Part shown: piece after piece, positions 32,405-43,700 of the stretch
Position numbering within the stretch: the first letter of the stretch is position 1
How the letters are laid out: each line of letters begins with the position of its first letter
NCBI RefSeq assembly: GCF_000203795.2
Contig: NW_006281111.1
Location: 93,421 to 157,420, forward strand
Reading direction: 5' to 3'
From: Batrachochytrium dendrobatidis JAM81
Taxonomy: Eukaryota; Chytridiomycota; Chytridiomycetes; Rhizophydiales
DNA length: 64,000 nucleotides
Notes under the pieces: model-generated
Database searches by the model: none
What the model was told of the DNA's origin: nothing
Seen by the model: the letters and a program-made list of their open reading frames with translations, nothing else
Position numbers and translations under genes: made by a program

Positions 32405-32785
32405 TATCTTGGCAAACTCTGAATTCAAGACATCTTAAAAGTTTTAGTTTTTATACAAATTGCAATGACTGAAACCGCTCAAGCTGTACAAATGTCTGAA
32501 CATTTCAAGCAAGTTGCCAGAAGTTCCCACTTGATTGTAGAACAGTCAATTGCTTCAAGATAGAAAAATAAAACTTGAATGCCATTCGAATCATCCAGTA
32601 CTAACAAGTGTGTATTGCCAAAAGCATGCAACAGCAAATCACTCAATTCTACAAATGGCTCGAGAAAATAAATGTATTTTCTAACCTTTCAAACTACTTC
32701 AAAAAACCCTCACAAAGTGGATCGTAAGAAGATGGAATTGAAAATAAGAAACAGATGGCAGTGATCAGGCCTATTCGCCTCGACT
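32405..32785. other. Intergenic
   Basis: About 380 bp between two minus-strand genes: promoter of the SCOC-like gene and 3' end of the SPFH gene. A further out-of-frame open stretch reaches 32710 but has no support. Confidence 0.5.
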
Positions 32786-34604
32786 CTAGTGAGACTTGGC
32801 AACAGTCTTTTCTTCTGAAGGAGCAACGACAAGCCTGGGAACTTGGTGGAAATGATGGAAATCTGGTGGTTGCAGTCGAGCGATAGATGCAAACTNNNNN
32901 NNNNNNNNNNNNNNNNNNNNNNNNNNNNNNNNNNNNNNNNNNNNNNNNNNNNNNNNNNNNNNNNNNNNNNNNNNNNNNNNNNNNNNNNNNNNNNNTTCAG
33001 AGAAACAGCTGCAGGAGTGTGAGGCTGCTTGGCGCTGCCATACACCTTTTTTTCAAGTAAGGAGGTGTGAGATGTTCTGCCCAGTAGTCAGGAGCCAAGT
33101 CATGACCTGGAGTGCTGTAGTCTGGAGCGGGAGGATCAAGAGCTCGAAGCTTATCTCGAACCTTGCTATCGGCCTCGAATACACCACCTAAAAATGATAG
33201 ATTCCCACATTTGTATTGTCGTTTTAGCTTTGTAAAGGAAATACAAAGCAACACATGGTCATGTTGTAGATTCAAGCAATATACTTACGAATTTCGATTT
33301 CAGAGACAGTAATACCAAGCTTACTCTGCTGCTGTTCAAGAGCCGAGAGAATGTTTTGTGTAAGCGTGGATTTGTGGGCAGCAGTAAGATCGCCGGTGAG
33401 TTCAAGCTTGGCGACCTCGCTGGCTAGAATGTGGCGAGTGATGGACACGAGAGTACGCTCAGAATCCTTCTTGTTGGTCTCAGGATTGATATAGTAGGCA
33501 GACTAATGCGTCGAATCATTTGAATTGGTAAGTCGACATGAAAATCAATGGAAACAAGTTTAAACTTGAAAATCAAACTTACCTTTCGAGCGTCGGTCAC
33601 TTTGAAGTAGACGACAGCGTAGACATCAACATTGGCTTTATCTGAACAGAGAGTAATGATCAGTCTTGCAATAAAGAGTATCGAGATTGGCCAGAATGTA
33701 CCAGATGTGACTAGAACTTACTCTTTGTAGATACATTGGAAGCCATAACACCAGACACAACAGTGTGAGGAGATTTGACAGCAAAGACCTTGTCAACAAG
33801 TGGAAGAAAGAAATGAGCTCCAGCAGACAACACACGGCTGAAACTGCCAGCTCGCTCAACAACCCACAACTCGCCTTTGGGAACATGAGCAACAAACTAA
33901 ATCAAGTTGAATGTGCCATTCAACAACATGCAGTTAGAATAAAGCAAATCGAGAAATTCAACAGAATATGCAAACAGATCTGGCTCAATAGATATTCGTT
34001 CGTATTGCTTGATCAAGCATTTATCCATTTCGGCCAGAACAATCCCACACAGTATAGATATAAGCTTACGATAGCAGATGGTTTGATTTCATAAAAGGCT
34101 GGACTGGTGGACCAGAACTCCCAAGCCTTTTCATTTTCAGTAAGCTCACGGACTTGCTTAACAGGAACACCATTCTCAAACTTGGTGCATGGAATATGAG
34201 CATAAGGAACAATCAACGAATGACCGAAGCGAGTCTAGTATATGCATTTCAACACATCAGTGCGGTTAGTACAAGAATGCAGAAAGTTGCCATCATGCAA
34301 TGGCTTGGCGTTAGTCATGATGATTTGCAGCCTGAATTTCACAAAAGATGTACAGTGAAATCCTACGCTTGAGCGAATAGGCTGTATAGGAAAGCATCAC
34401 TACTTTTCCAGTACATTGACAAGCAACACTATTAATAGCTGGATTGCTAACTCGTCATGTTGAAGAAAAAAGTCGAGTAATGCATAATGTCATAGAATCG
34501 ACATGGCTCACTCATTGCATAGTAAATAGTAGTAATACCTGCAGACGGGATCTAGCAGCAGAGCCAATGAGAGAACGGTTGATAGCACCAATCATATTAT
34601 TCAT
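32786..34604 (-). CDS. Divergent SPFH/Band 7 protein (6 exons, with assembly gap)
   Basis: Stomatin/prohibitin superfamily membrane scaffold. Exons in gene order: 34604-34539, 34234-34070, 33896-33722, 33641-33583, 33502-33289, 33187-32786 (the last contains the N gap). The N-terminus MNNMIGAINRSLIGSAARSR is basic and Ser-rich, like a mitochondrial presequence. The SPFH core runs FVAHVPKGELWVVERAGSFS, VLSAGAHFFLPLVDKV, NVDVYAVVYFKVTDARKSAY, DSERTLVSITRHILASEVAK and KLGITVSEIEIRGVFEADSK. After TPPYLKK the reading frame that looks natural (VYGSAKQPHTPAAVSL) is shifted relative to the upstream frame at a run of seven A. The tail after the gap (LQPPDFHHFHQVPRLVVAP) fits a stop at 32786. The gene lies 112 bp downstream of STOML2 on the same strand, so two SPFH genes are adjacent. 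Confidence 0.78.
32896..32995. other. Assembly gap (100 N)
   Basis: Second run of exactly 100 N, in the last exon of the SPFH gene; true length unknown. Confidence 0.98.
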
Positions 34605-34716
34605 ATTCTTGACAAAGTCCGTGCAGTTGTTTTACAGCGCTTTACATCAATCTGACCATTCTGATCACGTGTGTTTATTCATTATGAATCTGTCGATTTC
34701 ATCAGTTTTACTTCAA

Positions 34717-36284
34717 CTACTGTTTAGATCCTGACTTGCTCTTGACCTTGTCAAACACTGCCATAAGCTGCGTTACCATTCCTGCTGCATCCCCTACATT
34801 CGCTGGCACAATAACCGTGTTTCCTTCCTTTGCGATCTGTCCAAACGACTCAATGTACTTTTCTGCAACGCCAAGCGACACTGCATCGTGTCCTCCTTCT
34901 TGCTGGATCACTTGCGCCGTACGTAAAATCGCTTTAGCTTGTGCATCTGCTCGCATCCATATTGCCTCGGCTTCTCCCTTGGCATAATTGATTTGCTTGG
35001 CTTGCATGGCTTCAGATTCAAGAATCACCGACTGTTTTTGTCCTTCAGCTACATTGATTGCCGATTGTCTGATCATGGTGTCAGATTCACACATGCAAGA
35101 GTATATTTTCAACCGTTAAACTCTTGAAACCAGTATGATACTATTCAAAATACCTTACCTAGAACCTTCACTCTCTAAAATTTCGGCTCGCTTTCTACGC
35201 TCAGCACTCACTTGCTGATGCATTGCAGCTACAACATTTTCTGGTGGATGGATATCTCGAATCTCATATCTTAGACATCGGATGCCCCAATTCTCGGCTG
35301 CAGTGTTCATTACATGTACAATATTGGCATTAAGCTGAGTACGTTCTGCCAGAGTGCGATCAAGCGACATTTGACCAATCTCTGCTCTCTAAACTCGTAA
35401 TCATTCAAATACAAGTAGGGTAGTTTAATGAGTACACTGTTGGGTCATTGACGCAGTCAAGATTTCACAAGATGAATCATTTCCAACTACACACATACCA
35501 TTGCTGTTTTTGCCAACTGAGCAACTGCAAAATCAGCATCCTCTACTCCATAGGAAGCCTTGTACGGATCAATCACTCGGTAGTACAGCACACCATCCAG
35601 TTGAAGTGTAACGTTGTCTACTCGAAATACAAGACTTTAATATTCTAATGCTTGCAAAATAGGTCTGAATAATAAAACTTACCTTGCGTAATGGCACTTT
35701 GAGATGGAATTTCAACAGCAACTTCTTTAAGACTTTTGACGTACGAAATACGGTCTAAAACGGGAATCAAAATAGCAAGACCTGGCTCAAGAATGCGATC
35801 AAACTTGCCCATTCGCTCTACAATCCAAGCCTCTTGTTGTGGAACAAATTTGATAATCTAGCAGTTTAAACCAGTATAATAGTGTAAGAATGATAGTAAA
35901 CCTGCAATGGTAACTGGGTCTTTAGTGGAAATGTGTTTAAAAATGATCTATTTGGAATCCATCAGACATTGCAGTCAAGAGATAAACCAAACCCTCTGCC
36001 CATACAAGAAAATATACACTTACAGTATTTGTTGGTAGAACATGGTTACTACTTTGGCTCATACCCCATGCATCGCTAGCTGAATTGGAAAATCCTTTTG
36101 ATAGAATGCTGGTTGGCAATCGAGTTTGAATTCTTGTTGGATTCAACATAGACTGGGCTCTGCATATGTGGATGGGTCTGGTACAAACAGATGCTAAACT
36201 ACTTTTGAAATTCAAAGATGCTGTAGGCATGGTAGTAGCAGATCTGCTACCATGAACAAGGATCGACTTGGATAATTTTTGCAT
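34717..36284 (-). CDS. Stomatin-like protein 2, mitochondrial (378 aa, 5 exons)
   Basis: Inner-membrane SPFH scaffold that binds cardiolipin and prohibitins. Exons in gene order: 36284-36024, 35857-35683, 35617-35499, 35388-35159, 35068-34717; total 1137 nt in frame. The first ~85 residues are Ser/Arg-rich without acids, consistent with a mitochondrial presequence. The core is nearly collinear with human STOML2: IIKFVPQQEAWIVERMGKFD, RILEPGLAILIPVLDRISYV, NVTLQLDGVLYYRVIDPYKA, ENWGIRCLRYEIRDIHPPEN, AERRKRAEILESEGSRQSAI, NVAEGQKQ, and AEKYIESFGQIAKEGNTVIV near the end. It heads a run of mitochondrial-type genes (SPFH, STOML2, mS26-like, Mic12-like) between 32.8 and 38.6 kb. Confidence 0.95.
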
Positions 36285-36337
36285 AGTAAATAGATTGAAG
36301 GAAAAGTCTGACGTGTCTGCAGATCAGATTTTATGTT

Positions 36338-36353
36338 GCATTTTACGTGAATG
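36338..36353 (+). promoter_or_regulatory. Recurrent ATTTTACGTGAAT motif, site 2
   Basis: GCATTTTACGTGAATGC, a near palindrome, 54 bp upstream of the STOML2 start codon. Role inferred from recurrence only. Confidence 0.35.
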
Positions 36354-36534
36354 CAACACTGAATAAGAAATGTTTAATAAAAGCAGTCTCAAACAATTGT
36401 GAATGTACTGGAAAACACTGTTTTGTAAAGTCTTTATTGATCTGTTCATCTTTATATAAAACAACTAAGCAAATGCTTGCATTGAAATTACAGTAAATTT
36501 CACGCCGGTTCAAACTTCACTTGTATTCTAAAAA

Positions 36535-36615
36535 CTCGAATACGCTCTAGTTCAAAAGAATACATTCTAGTTCAAGAGAATACGCTCTAGTTCAAGAAAA
36601 TACATTCTTATTCAC
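36535..36615 (+). repeat. Imperfect ~22-bp tandem repeat
   Basis: Three to four units of GAATAC(G/A)(C/T)TCTAGTTCAA(A/G)A in a row. A related single copy with AAAAACTCGGATACATTCG lies near 27745. Confidence 0.7.
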
Positions 36616-36729
36616 GATCCAATTCCCTAAAGAACGATTACGATCACACTAACACGTGATGCAATTAAAAAACTTTCGTTTCTTCATGAACTCGAGTGAC
36701 CAAAGCAACCACACTGATTGAAACTGCCA

Positions 36730-37665
36730 ATGGACAGACTGATGCGACACAGAACCATCCCAGTGTCTACTGCAGCCATCACAGGTCAAAGAGCAGCATT
36801 TAATTCTATTTATAGGCTAAATGTGCTATCCCACCAATGCTCAGATACAGCCAGATTCATGTCATCTACAACCAACGATCCCAAACCCACCATCATCGCT
36901 CAACGTCTTCCCCAAGATACAATCCCAGCATCCATCAGAGTTACCCATCCAAAAAGTGTTTTCCGTGAACAAATGCGAGTCTTGCGTCGTTCATATAAAG
37001 AAGAGCATTTACAAAAGGTTCATGAAGCAGCACAAGTAGCAGTCCAAACCAAAGCCTTGACTGAAGAGACTGAGCATCTCAAACAAGAAGATATCAAGCA
37101 ATTTAAAAAGAAGCGAGATGCTTACATGCAAGGTATCGATGCGTTCATTTCACCTATTCCATCACTCCCGTCTCCCGTGGATGCAGTGCTTGCTCGCAAC
37201 AATAAACAGTTTAGATCGGATACAACAGACGCCACTGATGAAACATTTGAATCTCGTAAGCGTTTATGGAACCAGTTTATTGTTGATCGACGCACTCGTC
37301 GATACAAGAATCTCGTTACGTTTAAACAAGAGGAATCAAAGGTTCGTCGTGATGCGTTGACATATCTCTACCATTCTGCAGCGGATTTTGTGTCGTATAG
37401 AAACATGGATGCCAAGATAGATGAGGTATTGAAAATGAATATGCTGTTATATCGGACTTTGCCGGAACTGGCTATGGCTGCCGATCAGGAAGAAACTGGC
37501 AATCCCACTTCGAAATCTACTAAACGTCGTGAAGATACTCTAAAGGGTGAACTGCTGGGAACGTTTGCTAATGGTAGAATGACCTCGGATACCATTTTAA
37601 GCAAGCAAGATGCTACACTTGGTCTGGATTCAATCATTCCTGACAGCGAACAGTTTGGAAAATAA
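36730..37665 (+). CDS. Mitochondrial ribosomal protein mS26-like (311 aa)
   Basis: Probable small-subunit mitoribosomal protein (MRPS26, Pet123 in yeast). Single exon, first ATG (MDRLMRHRTIPVS). Residues 1-45 are rich in Arg, Ser and Thr and almost free of acids, a good mitochondrial presequence. Residues ~75-130 (SVFREQMRVLRRSYKEEHLQ and KVHEAAQVAVQTKALTEETE) parallel the MRPS26 stretch with YRQTVRALRLEF and HRKVHEARAGVLAERKALKD. The remainder is a long basic, helical region (FESRKRLWNQFIVDRRTRRY). The family match rests on one block, so confidence is moderate. Its divergent partner is STOML2, another mitochondrial gene. Confidence 0.6.
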   Translation: MDRLMRHRTIPVSTAAITGQRAAFNSIYRLNVLSHQCSDTARFMSSTTNDPKPTIIAQRLPQDTIPASIRVTHPKSVFREQMRVLRRSYKEEHLQKVHEAAQVAVQTKALTEETEHLKQEDIKQFKKKRDAYMQGIDAFISPIPSLPSPVDAVLARNNKQFRSDTTDATDETFESRKRLWNQFIVDRRTRRYKNLVTFKQEESKVRRDALTYLYHSAADFVSYRNMDAKIDEVLKMNMLLYRTLPELAMAADQEETGNPTSKSTKRREDTLKGELLGTFANGRMTSDTILSKQDATLGLDSIIPDSEQFGK

Positions 37666-37732
37666 AAATGATTTTATTATGAAAGCCACTGATATCGATT
37701 GTTGAAAATATTCGAGTTGTCAATTCCAGTTG

Positions 37733-37746
37733 TATTCACGTAAAAT
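37733..37746 (-). promoter_or_regulatory. Recurrent ATTTTACGTGAATAC motif, site 3
   Basis: Exact copy on the minus strand, 68 bp after the mS26-like stop codon. Confidence 0.35.
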
Positions 37747-37981
37747 GTAACCAAAAGTGTAATAAATGGGTTTAAATATTAGAGTTGAATTAATACGATT
37801 TTTGTTGTTGGATAGAGCGTAAATGTGAGTTTAGAATATAAAAATGAATGACAATCAAACTCAATATTTGATAATCGTACAATAAAAACATAATTTGTAC
37901 TGCACGACACTGTCAATCTACAATAGAAAAACAACATTCAACTCTATTCCAAAGCAGTGATTAAGAGAAATACAAGTGTTT

Positions 37982-37996
37982 CATTTTACGTGAATA
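37982..37996 (+). promoter_or_regulatory. Recurrent CATTTTACGTGAATA motif, site 4
   Basis: Exact copy on the plus strand, 122 bp upstream of the Mic12-like start codon, a promoter-compatible position. Confidence 0.4.
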
Positions 37997-38118
37997 ACGG
38001 CTTGAATTAGAACTCAATCCCAACTTTCTACAACCCAAACACTATTGTTCCTAACACGACCAAAGCGACCTCATTCTAACTCCAACTCATCTTCTTCATA
38101 TATACTACGGGAATAACT

Positions 38119-38613
38119 ATGGCAAGTAGACTTACTGCTGGTTTCGTTGCAGGTGTTCTTGTTACCACCACAGCCTATTCACTCCTTCAGGCTCGCATTG
38201 CCAACGATACAGAGCTACTTAGATACAAACTATCTAATAGTAAAGAGCAAGTGGAGTCTGTTTTGCCTGCACATTTGCAATCACAGGTATGTAGCTGTAC
38301 AAGTAAAGCCAACTGTTATTTGGAAGCAATTTTGTGGCTGCCATGTTCTATCTTGCCTGTAGAACACTCGGCAACTTTGGCAAGGCTATTATCTAACATT
38401 GTTCATTTGCATGCATATTAGGATGTGATTCCTCATAGCTCGCTATCCTCGCATTATTCTTACCCAGGATCATTGTGGCCAGGATCGTGGCACAAGTCGT
38501 CCGCTACTCCGTTGAATTCATTTACATCTGCACTTCAGTTCAACACATTCAAAGAAAATTGGAATGGCATGATCCGATGTATCAGCACCTACTTGAACGG
38601 AACCTCTGATTGA
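38119..38613 (+). CDS. Small mitochondrial inner-membrane protein, Mic12-like (119 aa, 2 exons)
   Basis: Exons 38119-38286 and 38422-38613; intron donor GTATGT, phase 0. The product starts MASRLTAGFVAGVLVTTTAY, a single N-terminal membrane helix with a Gly-x-x-x-Gly-like face, then a charged stretch (ARIANDTELLRYKLSNSKEQ). It ends in an amphipathic helix (FKENWNGMIRCISTYL). This is the layout of fungal MICOS subunit Mic12/Aim5 (animal Mic13/QIL1), which shapes crista junctions. The assignment rests on topology, size and the N-terminal helix; any other small single-pass mitochondrial protein would also fit. It sits next to other mitochondrial genes. Confidence 0.5.
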
Positions 38614-39169
38614 TATGCATTTATATAGCTCTGGCAAAAGATGAGCCTACATTACTGTGATTGATGTTACTATACCAAAATAAAGGTTTTGAATATTCAT
38701 TTCTAGGCTGTAGGATCAGATTGGGAAGATCTATTGTATTGATCAGTATTGGCTCGATTTGTATAAACAGATTTAAATGGATCTAATCAACAACTGTCAA
38801 TCAAGGCAATGATTGAATTTGCACAAATATGTTTAGTAAAAACTTGATTGCAGCTAGCAACAATGAGGTGATAAATGGAATCATGTTTTGAATCATTCTG
38901 GCAGTATCAAGTACGCTATAGCATTTTAGAGCAAAAGGTTTTGGTTTGTAACACTGCACGATTGCTTCAGATTAGCGTACAGACTTGAGATGGAACATCG
39001 AAACTCGTGTCAGACCAACACCAAATGAGAAATATTGTCGTATATTCAATCGAGGCGTAGCAGGTCATTCAGCAAACAATCCATCGATAGTTGCCAAGAA
39101 TTTCTTTATTTCACTCACCGTTTTATCCTCATTATCGCCAATTAAAAACTCTTGTTCAAGTCACTAACC
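38614..39169. other. Intergenic
   Basis: About 555 bp of AT-rich sequence upstream of the SET gene; no repeat, RNA gene or convincing frame recognised. Confidence 0.55.
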
Positions 39170-40621
39170 ATGACAGAATCACTGTTGCAATGGTGTACTG
39201 CTCATAGCATCCAACCTCGGCATCCTTTAATTGATATCCGTCAAACAGATACGGCTGGGTTTGGTGTTTATACCACTCCACTTGCCAAGACTATTTTACC
39301 AGAAACTGTTTTATCAAGTATCTCGCTAACAAACTGTATCACGGCTCAAACGATATTCATAGAATCACAATCCAACAATCCCTACACTCAGCATCTGCAT
39401 CAATCCATAACTGCCCTTGAATCCCTCTCAGCCCTTCATTCAGATCGTATCTATATCATGTTGTTTCTGATTTGGGGAAAACGATTCAAGCAATATCCTG
39501 ACATGAAATGGTCAGTGTATTTCAATCATCTTCCAAAGACATTTACAACACCCATTTACTACTGTCCAGAATCAATGGAATGTTCACTATTAGCCGGCAC
39601 TCCATTATCTACAGCTACCCTAGCAAAACAAAGCAAACTTTTTAAAGAATCCGTGTATTACACTCAAGCCATTATTGCTTTGGGTGAGGGAGATCATCAT
39701 GCAGATTGGTGTTGGGCAGATGCAATGGTTTGGAGTCGATCCATGTCATTTCATACAGTTGATCCTTCTTTTGAAACAAAATCCGATTTACATATTGTGC
39801 CGGGAATTGATTTTTGCAACCATGATCAAACTCCAAACGCATATTGGAAAGTTTCTTCTGTAGACAACTGCGTGAATCTGATTGCGTTGGATACGATTGA
39901 TCCCGATGTGCAGGTGACAATATCCTATGGGTGCAAACCCAACTCAGAGCTATTGTTTATTCACGGTTTTGTTGTGGATGAAGGCTATTCCGATTGTATC
40001 ACTATCCCGTTGGAGTGTATTGAGGCGAGTGTGGTAGAGACGGATGAAAACGGGATTAAAAATCTCAAGGCATTTATGGACAGGAAACAATGTGTTTTGG
40101 ATATGTTGGGTATATCAAAAATGGTAACTATTGCATCGAGTCAACCCGACAACTCACCCAACAACACGAACCCAACTCAAGGAATTCTCGATACCAAGGG
40201 ACTGGTGACGGCGTGTATTTGTTGTATGGCTATAGACGACGAGGTCAATACTGATCCATCTACTAAAACTAAAAGTCAAGGGGCGATCTGTCTTGCCGAA
40301 TGCACCATCACACCAGCGACAACTGTGGACGATATGCTTCAACTACTCACTTGCTTACCCAACCGTGACATTCTTTTCTTGCGTGCATGGACTATTTTGC
40401 TGCAGGATATTGAGGCCAGACTAATAGTGATGGAAGAAAACGATCCTGTAGATGAAGCTGATCAAACCAAATGGTCAGAGACTGTAAAACATATTATTCA
40501 ATATAGAAACGGTGCTCGTCGTGTTTTGTTTGATGCGTATGGAGTTTTTGCTGGGCTGCAAGAAGAGTATGCCCAACTACCCAGCGTACAGACATATCTG
40601 AGTCAAATGCAAATAAACTAG
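39170..40621 (+). CDS. SET-domain protein lysine methyltransferase, LSMT/SETD6 type (483 aa)
   Basis: Predicted S-adenosylmethionine-dependent lysine methyltransferase of the Rubisco-LSMT/SETD3/SETD6/RKM class, which modifies non-histone proteins such as ribosomal proteins. Single exon, first ATG (MTESLLQWCTAHSI). The SET N-part has DTAGFGVYTTPLAKT, the family's RGL/AGF-type start. A long i-SET insert follows (IYIMLFLIWGKRFKQYPDMK, WSVYFNHLPKTF). The catalytic half has IVPGIDFCNHDQTPNAYWKV and VTISYGCKPNSELLFIHGFV, matching the NH-S/T-PNA and ISYG.K.N.ELL..YGFV motifs; H replaces Y in the last. A C-terminal helical Rubis-subs-bind-like region completes it. Confidence 0.87.
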   Translation: MTESLLQWCTAHSIQPRHPLIDIRQTDTAGFGVYTTPLAKTILPETVLSSISLTNCITAQTIFIESQSNNPYTQHLHQSITALESLSALHSDRIYIMLFLIWGKRFKQYPDMKWSVYFNHLPKTFTTPIYYCPESMECSLLAGTPLSTATLAKQSKLFKESVYYTQAIIALGEGDHHADWCWADAMVWSRSMSFHTVDPSFETKSDLHIVPGIDFCNHDQTPNAYWKVSSVDNCVNLIALDTIDPDVQVTISYGCKPNSELLFIHGFVVDEGYSDCITIPLECIEASVVETDENGIKNLKAFMDRKQCVLDMLGISKMVTIASSQPDNSPNNTNPTQGILDTKGLVTACICCMAIDDEVNTDPSTKTKSQGAICLAECTITPATTVDDMLQLLTCLPNRDILFLRAWTILLQDIEARLIVMEENDPVDEADQTKWSETVKHIIQYRNGARRVLFDAYGVFAGLQEEYAQLPSVQTYLSQMQIN

Positions 40622-40722
40622 CACTCCAATCTCTACCAATATAAAAATAAGTATATAGGGATATAATATCAAATAGATGTTATTTAAACAATAAAATGCA
40701 GTGTCAAGGATCGCACTAGATA

Positions 40723-43700
40723 TTACAATTTAATGGATTGGCTATAGTACCGAATGGGCTCGGCTTCGCCCAACCCTGCAACAAACATTTGTGTACTTGT
40801 CATTGAAGCAGAATAATTGTATTGCTTTGCAGTGGATGGATTTACACCAGCACCCAAAGCATATCCACCAGCTTCCAATACAGTTGATAGCACAGTTTCG
40901 TCATCCAACCCATCCAATTGATTTCCTTCATATCTAGAAGCCAGCTCCATCAATCCTAAAGATCCAAAACATACATCCATGTATAGATTTTGTAGTGCTC
41001 GAGTGGTGGCCAGTTTTCGATGGGATCGATCTGGGATGAACTGATTCAAATCTCTTTTTTCCAACCCTGTCGCTTCTAGAATACCCGATGCGTAGTGCTT
41101 ACCAGACGAATTGTATTCTGTTTGATCAATAGCTCGATCTGTTTGGTTGAAATCAGCTTGACTTGCAGATAGAGTGTTGCGAAGGTAATCGCTCTGACTT
41201 GCAATGCTTTCATGAAGTGATGGCATGCTATGGAGACAAAGCATTGGCAAGCAGGATCGGTTGCCTTTTCGCGTGTCAGTAGTATCGATGGATCCGGTAT
41301 TACCTAAAGTATGGGACCTGAGAATGGTATCACGTACTGTTCGTTTTGTGGGAGCTGAAGAGAAGATGGGTGATTCAGACTTGCGATGAAGGGAAAAAAT
41401 ACGGCGCAGACGTTCAATTAGTCCCATATGCTGGTCGGGTTGTTTGGGAGGAACAAATGAAGACTGAGAAAGTGGTCTTGTGGAAGTGTTATGAAGAGGA
41501 ATGTTGTCTTGACTAGCAGCATCATATGGATGATTTTGATGATTGATGTTTGAGTCGCCAAATGTTGGGGTTAGCTCATATTGCAATGCGCTGTGTTTAA
41601 CAGCAATTCCCTGATCCATCTCAGATGTGAATTCAACGGCCCTCAAATCTTGATAGGACATGGGTCGAGGTCGGGTACGATAAAGAGATGTATCAGAAGC
41701 AAGAGATTGCGACACTTGACTAGAATTGATTTGATCACTGCTCTTGCAAAGACTAACGCTATGCCGAGTTAGCGAAGAAGATCGAGGGAAAAAGTTTGTT
41801 GGGTGAGATACAGGTTTGTTGGGCCGAATCTGAAAAGTAGAATCACAATTTTCAACGAGTGAAGACTGAAAGTTGGAGATGGATCGAGCTGGATTGATGG
41901 TGGTAGTGTGTTGATTTGTACGATTGTCAAGACAAGTTTGAGAAGGTCTAGATTCACTAGCAATATTGGGAATAGCACGAATGTTTTGTGGTGCAACTGT
42001 TGTCGTGGTTGAAGCAACTCGAGTAGTGGAAAGGGAATTATTTATAGAGTTGTATTCACGAGATATAGGAACCAGTTGGCAAGCAATATGCTGTTTAGAA
42101 TTATTTTTGATGTCAGACTGCTGAGCACTATCAATGTCGACAAGATTAGAAAGAGGTTGATCAGCAACAATCGCTGTGGGCATGGAAGGTGGATCGGATA
42201 AAGTATAATCCAAAAAGAAATCTGTCGGTATAGAGGTCAAACGACGAGGAACACTAAAGGTTTTAGGAGCTGATGCGGATGTTAAAGTTGTCGATGCTAT
42301 ATCTGATGCACGATTATGTCCAACAGACCCTAACAACGCCTTATTTTGAATGCTGCTTTTCTCACTATTATAAGCCGTTAGTGCAGGAACAAGAGCAATG
42401 CTGCTCATACTTTGGCTGATTCTACGGGAATTCATACGAGTATGAGTAGGATCGAACCCGTACAAATGATAGGGTATCGAGTCTGACGCGTTCTTGCTTG
42501 TTGGCGTAGATGTGTTGTCGGCGTAATAACAAGCAGCATCTAATGAGGTTCTGGCATAAGGATCTGTAGGAGAAATCAGCGATTTACCCGCATTATGTTC
42601 ACCTGGAAACTGAATGGAGAAAGCAGAAGTAGGCTCATGAAAAGAGGGCTTGGATGGAGTATTAAAAGGAGTCGAGTCAATGATTCCATTGACGGCTGTT
42701 TTTTCGATAGTGAATGGCAGATTGATACTACTATCGCTTAGACAGATAGAGCTGTCGGGTTTAGTATGAGAGGATGCGGTAAGATCAGTAAGAGATGAGC
42801 ACGAACGAGACTTGGGTAGCTCAGAGGTTGTCCGGTTCAATTTGGGTTTGTTCTGAATACAAACAGCCGTAGCTTTATTGGTCTCGGTAATACAGGCTTC
42901 AGGTGTTTCCATATGTGGCAATACATTCGTCACATGAACAGGGTCAGCAGTTTGCACCGAGTTTGGCATGCCGTCCTTATCAGCATTTTCAGAATCTTTC
43001 GTGGCGAGGTGTGGCAGGCTTGAATGCGATAATTTCGAAAGAGTCGTTCCCTGGTTCGTAAAATGCAATGCCTTGAGTCGAGTCTTGCTTAATGCCGTGT
43101 TGGGCGTTGATGGAAACCCTAAAGACCTGAGTTTTTTTAGTTGCGATTGGATCGCATTGGGTACAGAGAGTCCCAGCTGCGTTGCTGAACTACCCAGCGA
43201 GGCAGAGGAGAGTCGTTTAGTAACAGTTGAAAGCTTGGATGTTTTAGCTGGCTCTTGGTGACAAACTTTGCGCTGCACAGCTTGGTCTTGCTCCATTGCA
43301 CTGAGTGCTAGAGGAGATATTGGTAAGCGTGATCCACCATTGAACATGGTGCTAGACTGTCGGATACGAGCGAGCTTTGCCTGCTGCGTTTCTCTTGCTA
43401 GAGACCCAGCAGAGTGGTGTTTCCCACTAGATTGATCTTGGTTGATGCCATCTCGATTGGATAAACTGCGATCATGACGACGTCGAGATCGTGGCTTATA
43501 TTTGCGGTTGTTGGGTCGCATGTGTGGAGGAAGATACGCTTTGGACGCAATGAGATTGGATTGGAAATGTTCAACAGGAGAGGATCCATGTGGAGACAAT
43601 CGGCTGTTATGAGCTACATCGGTATTTCTGATACTGCCAGCAGTATCTGAATGAATTGATGTGCTATTGGATCCTAATCGTTTTTTTGATCTGCCTGCAT

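Larger units (their letters stand above)
36285..36729. other. Divergent promoter region with local repeats
   Basis: About 445 bp between STOML2 and the mS26-like gene. It contains ATTTTACGTGAAT at 36340-36352 and an imperfect tandem repeat at about 36535-36615 (units AATACGCTCTAGTTCAAGA and AATACATTCTAGTTCAAGA). No gene. Confidence 0.6.
37666..38118. other. Intergenic with two motif sites
   Basis: About 450 bp, AT-rich, between two same-strand mitochondrial-type genes. It carries the TTTTACGTGAATA motif once on each strand and no gene. Confidence 0.6.
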
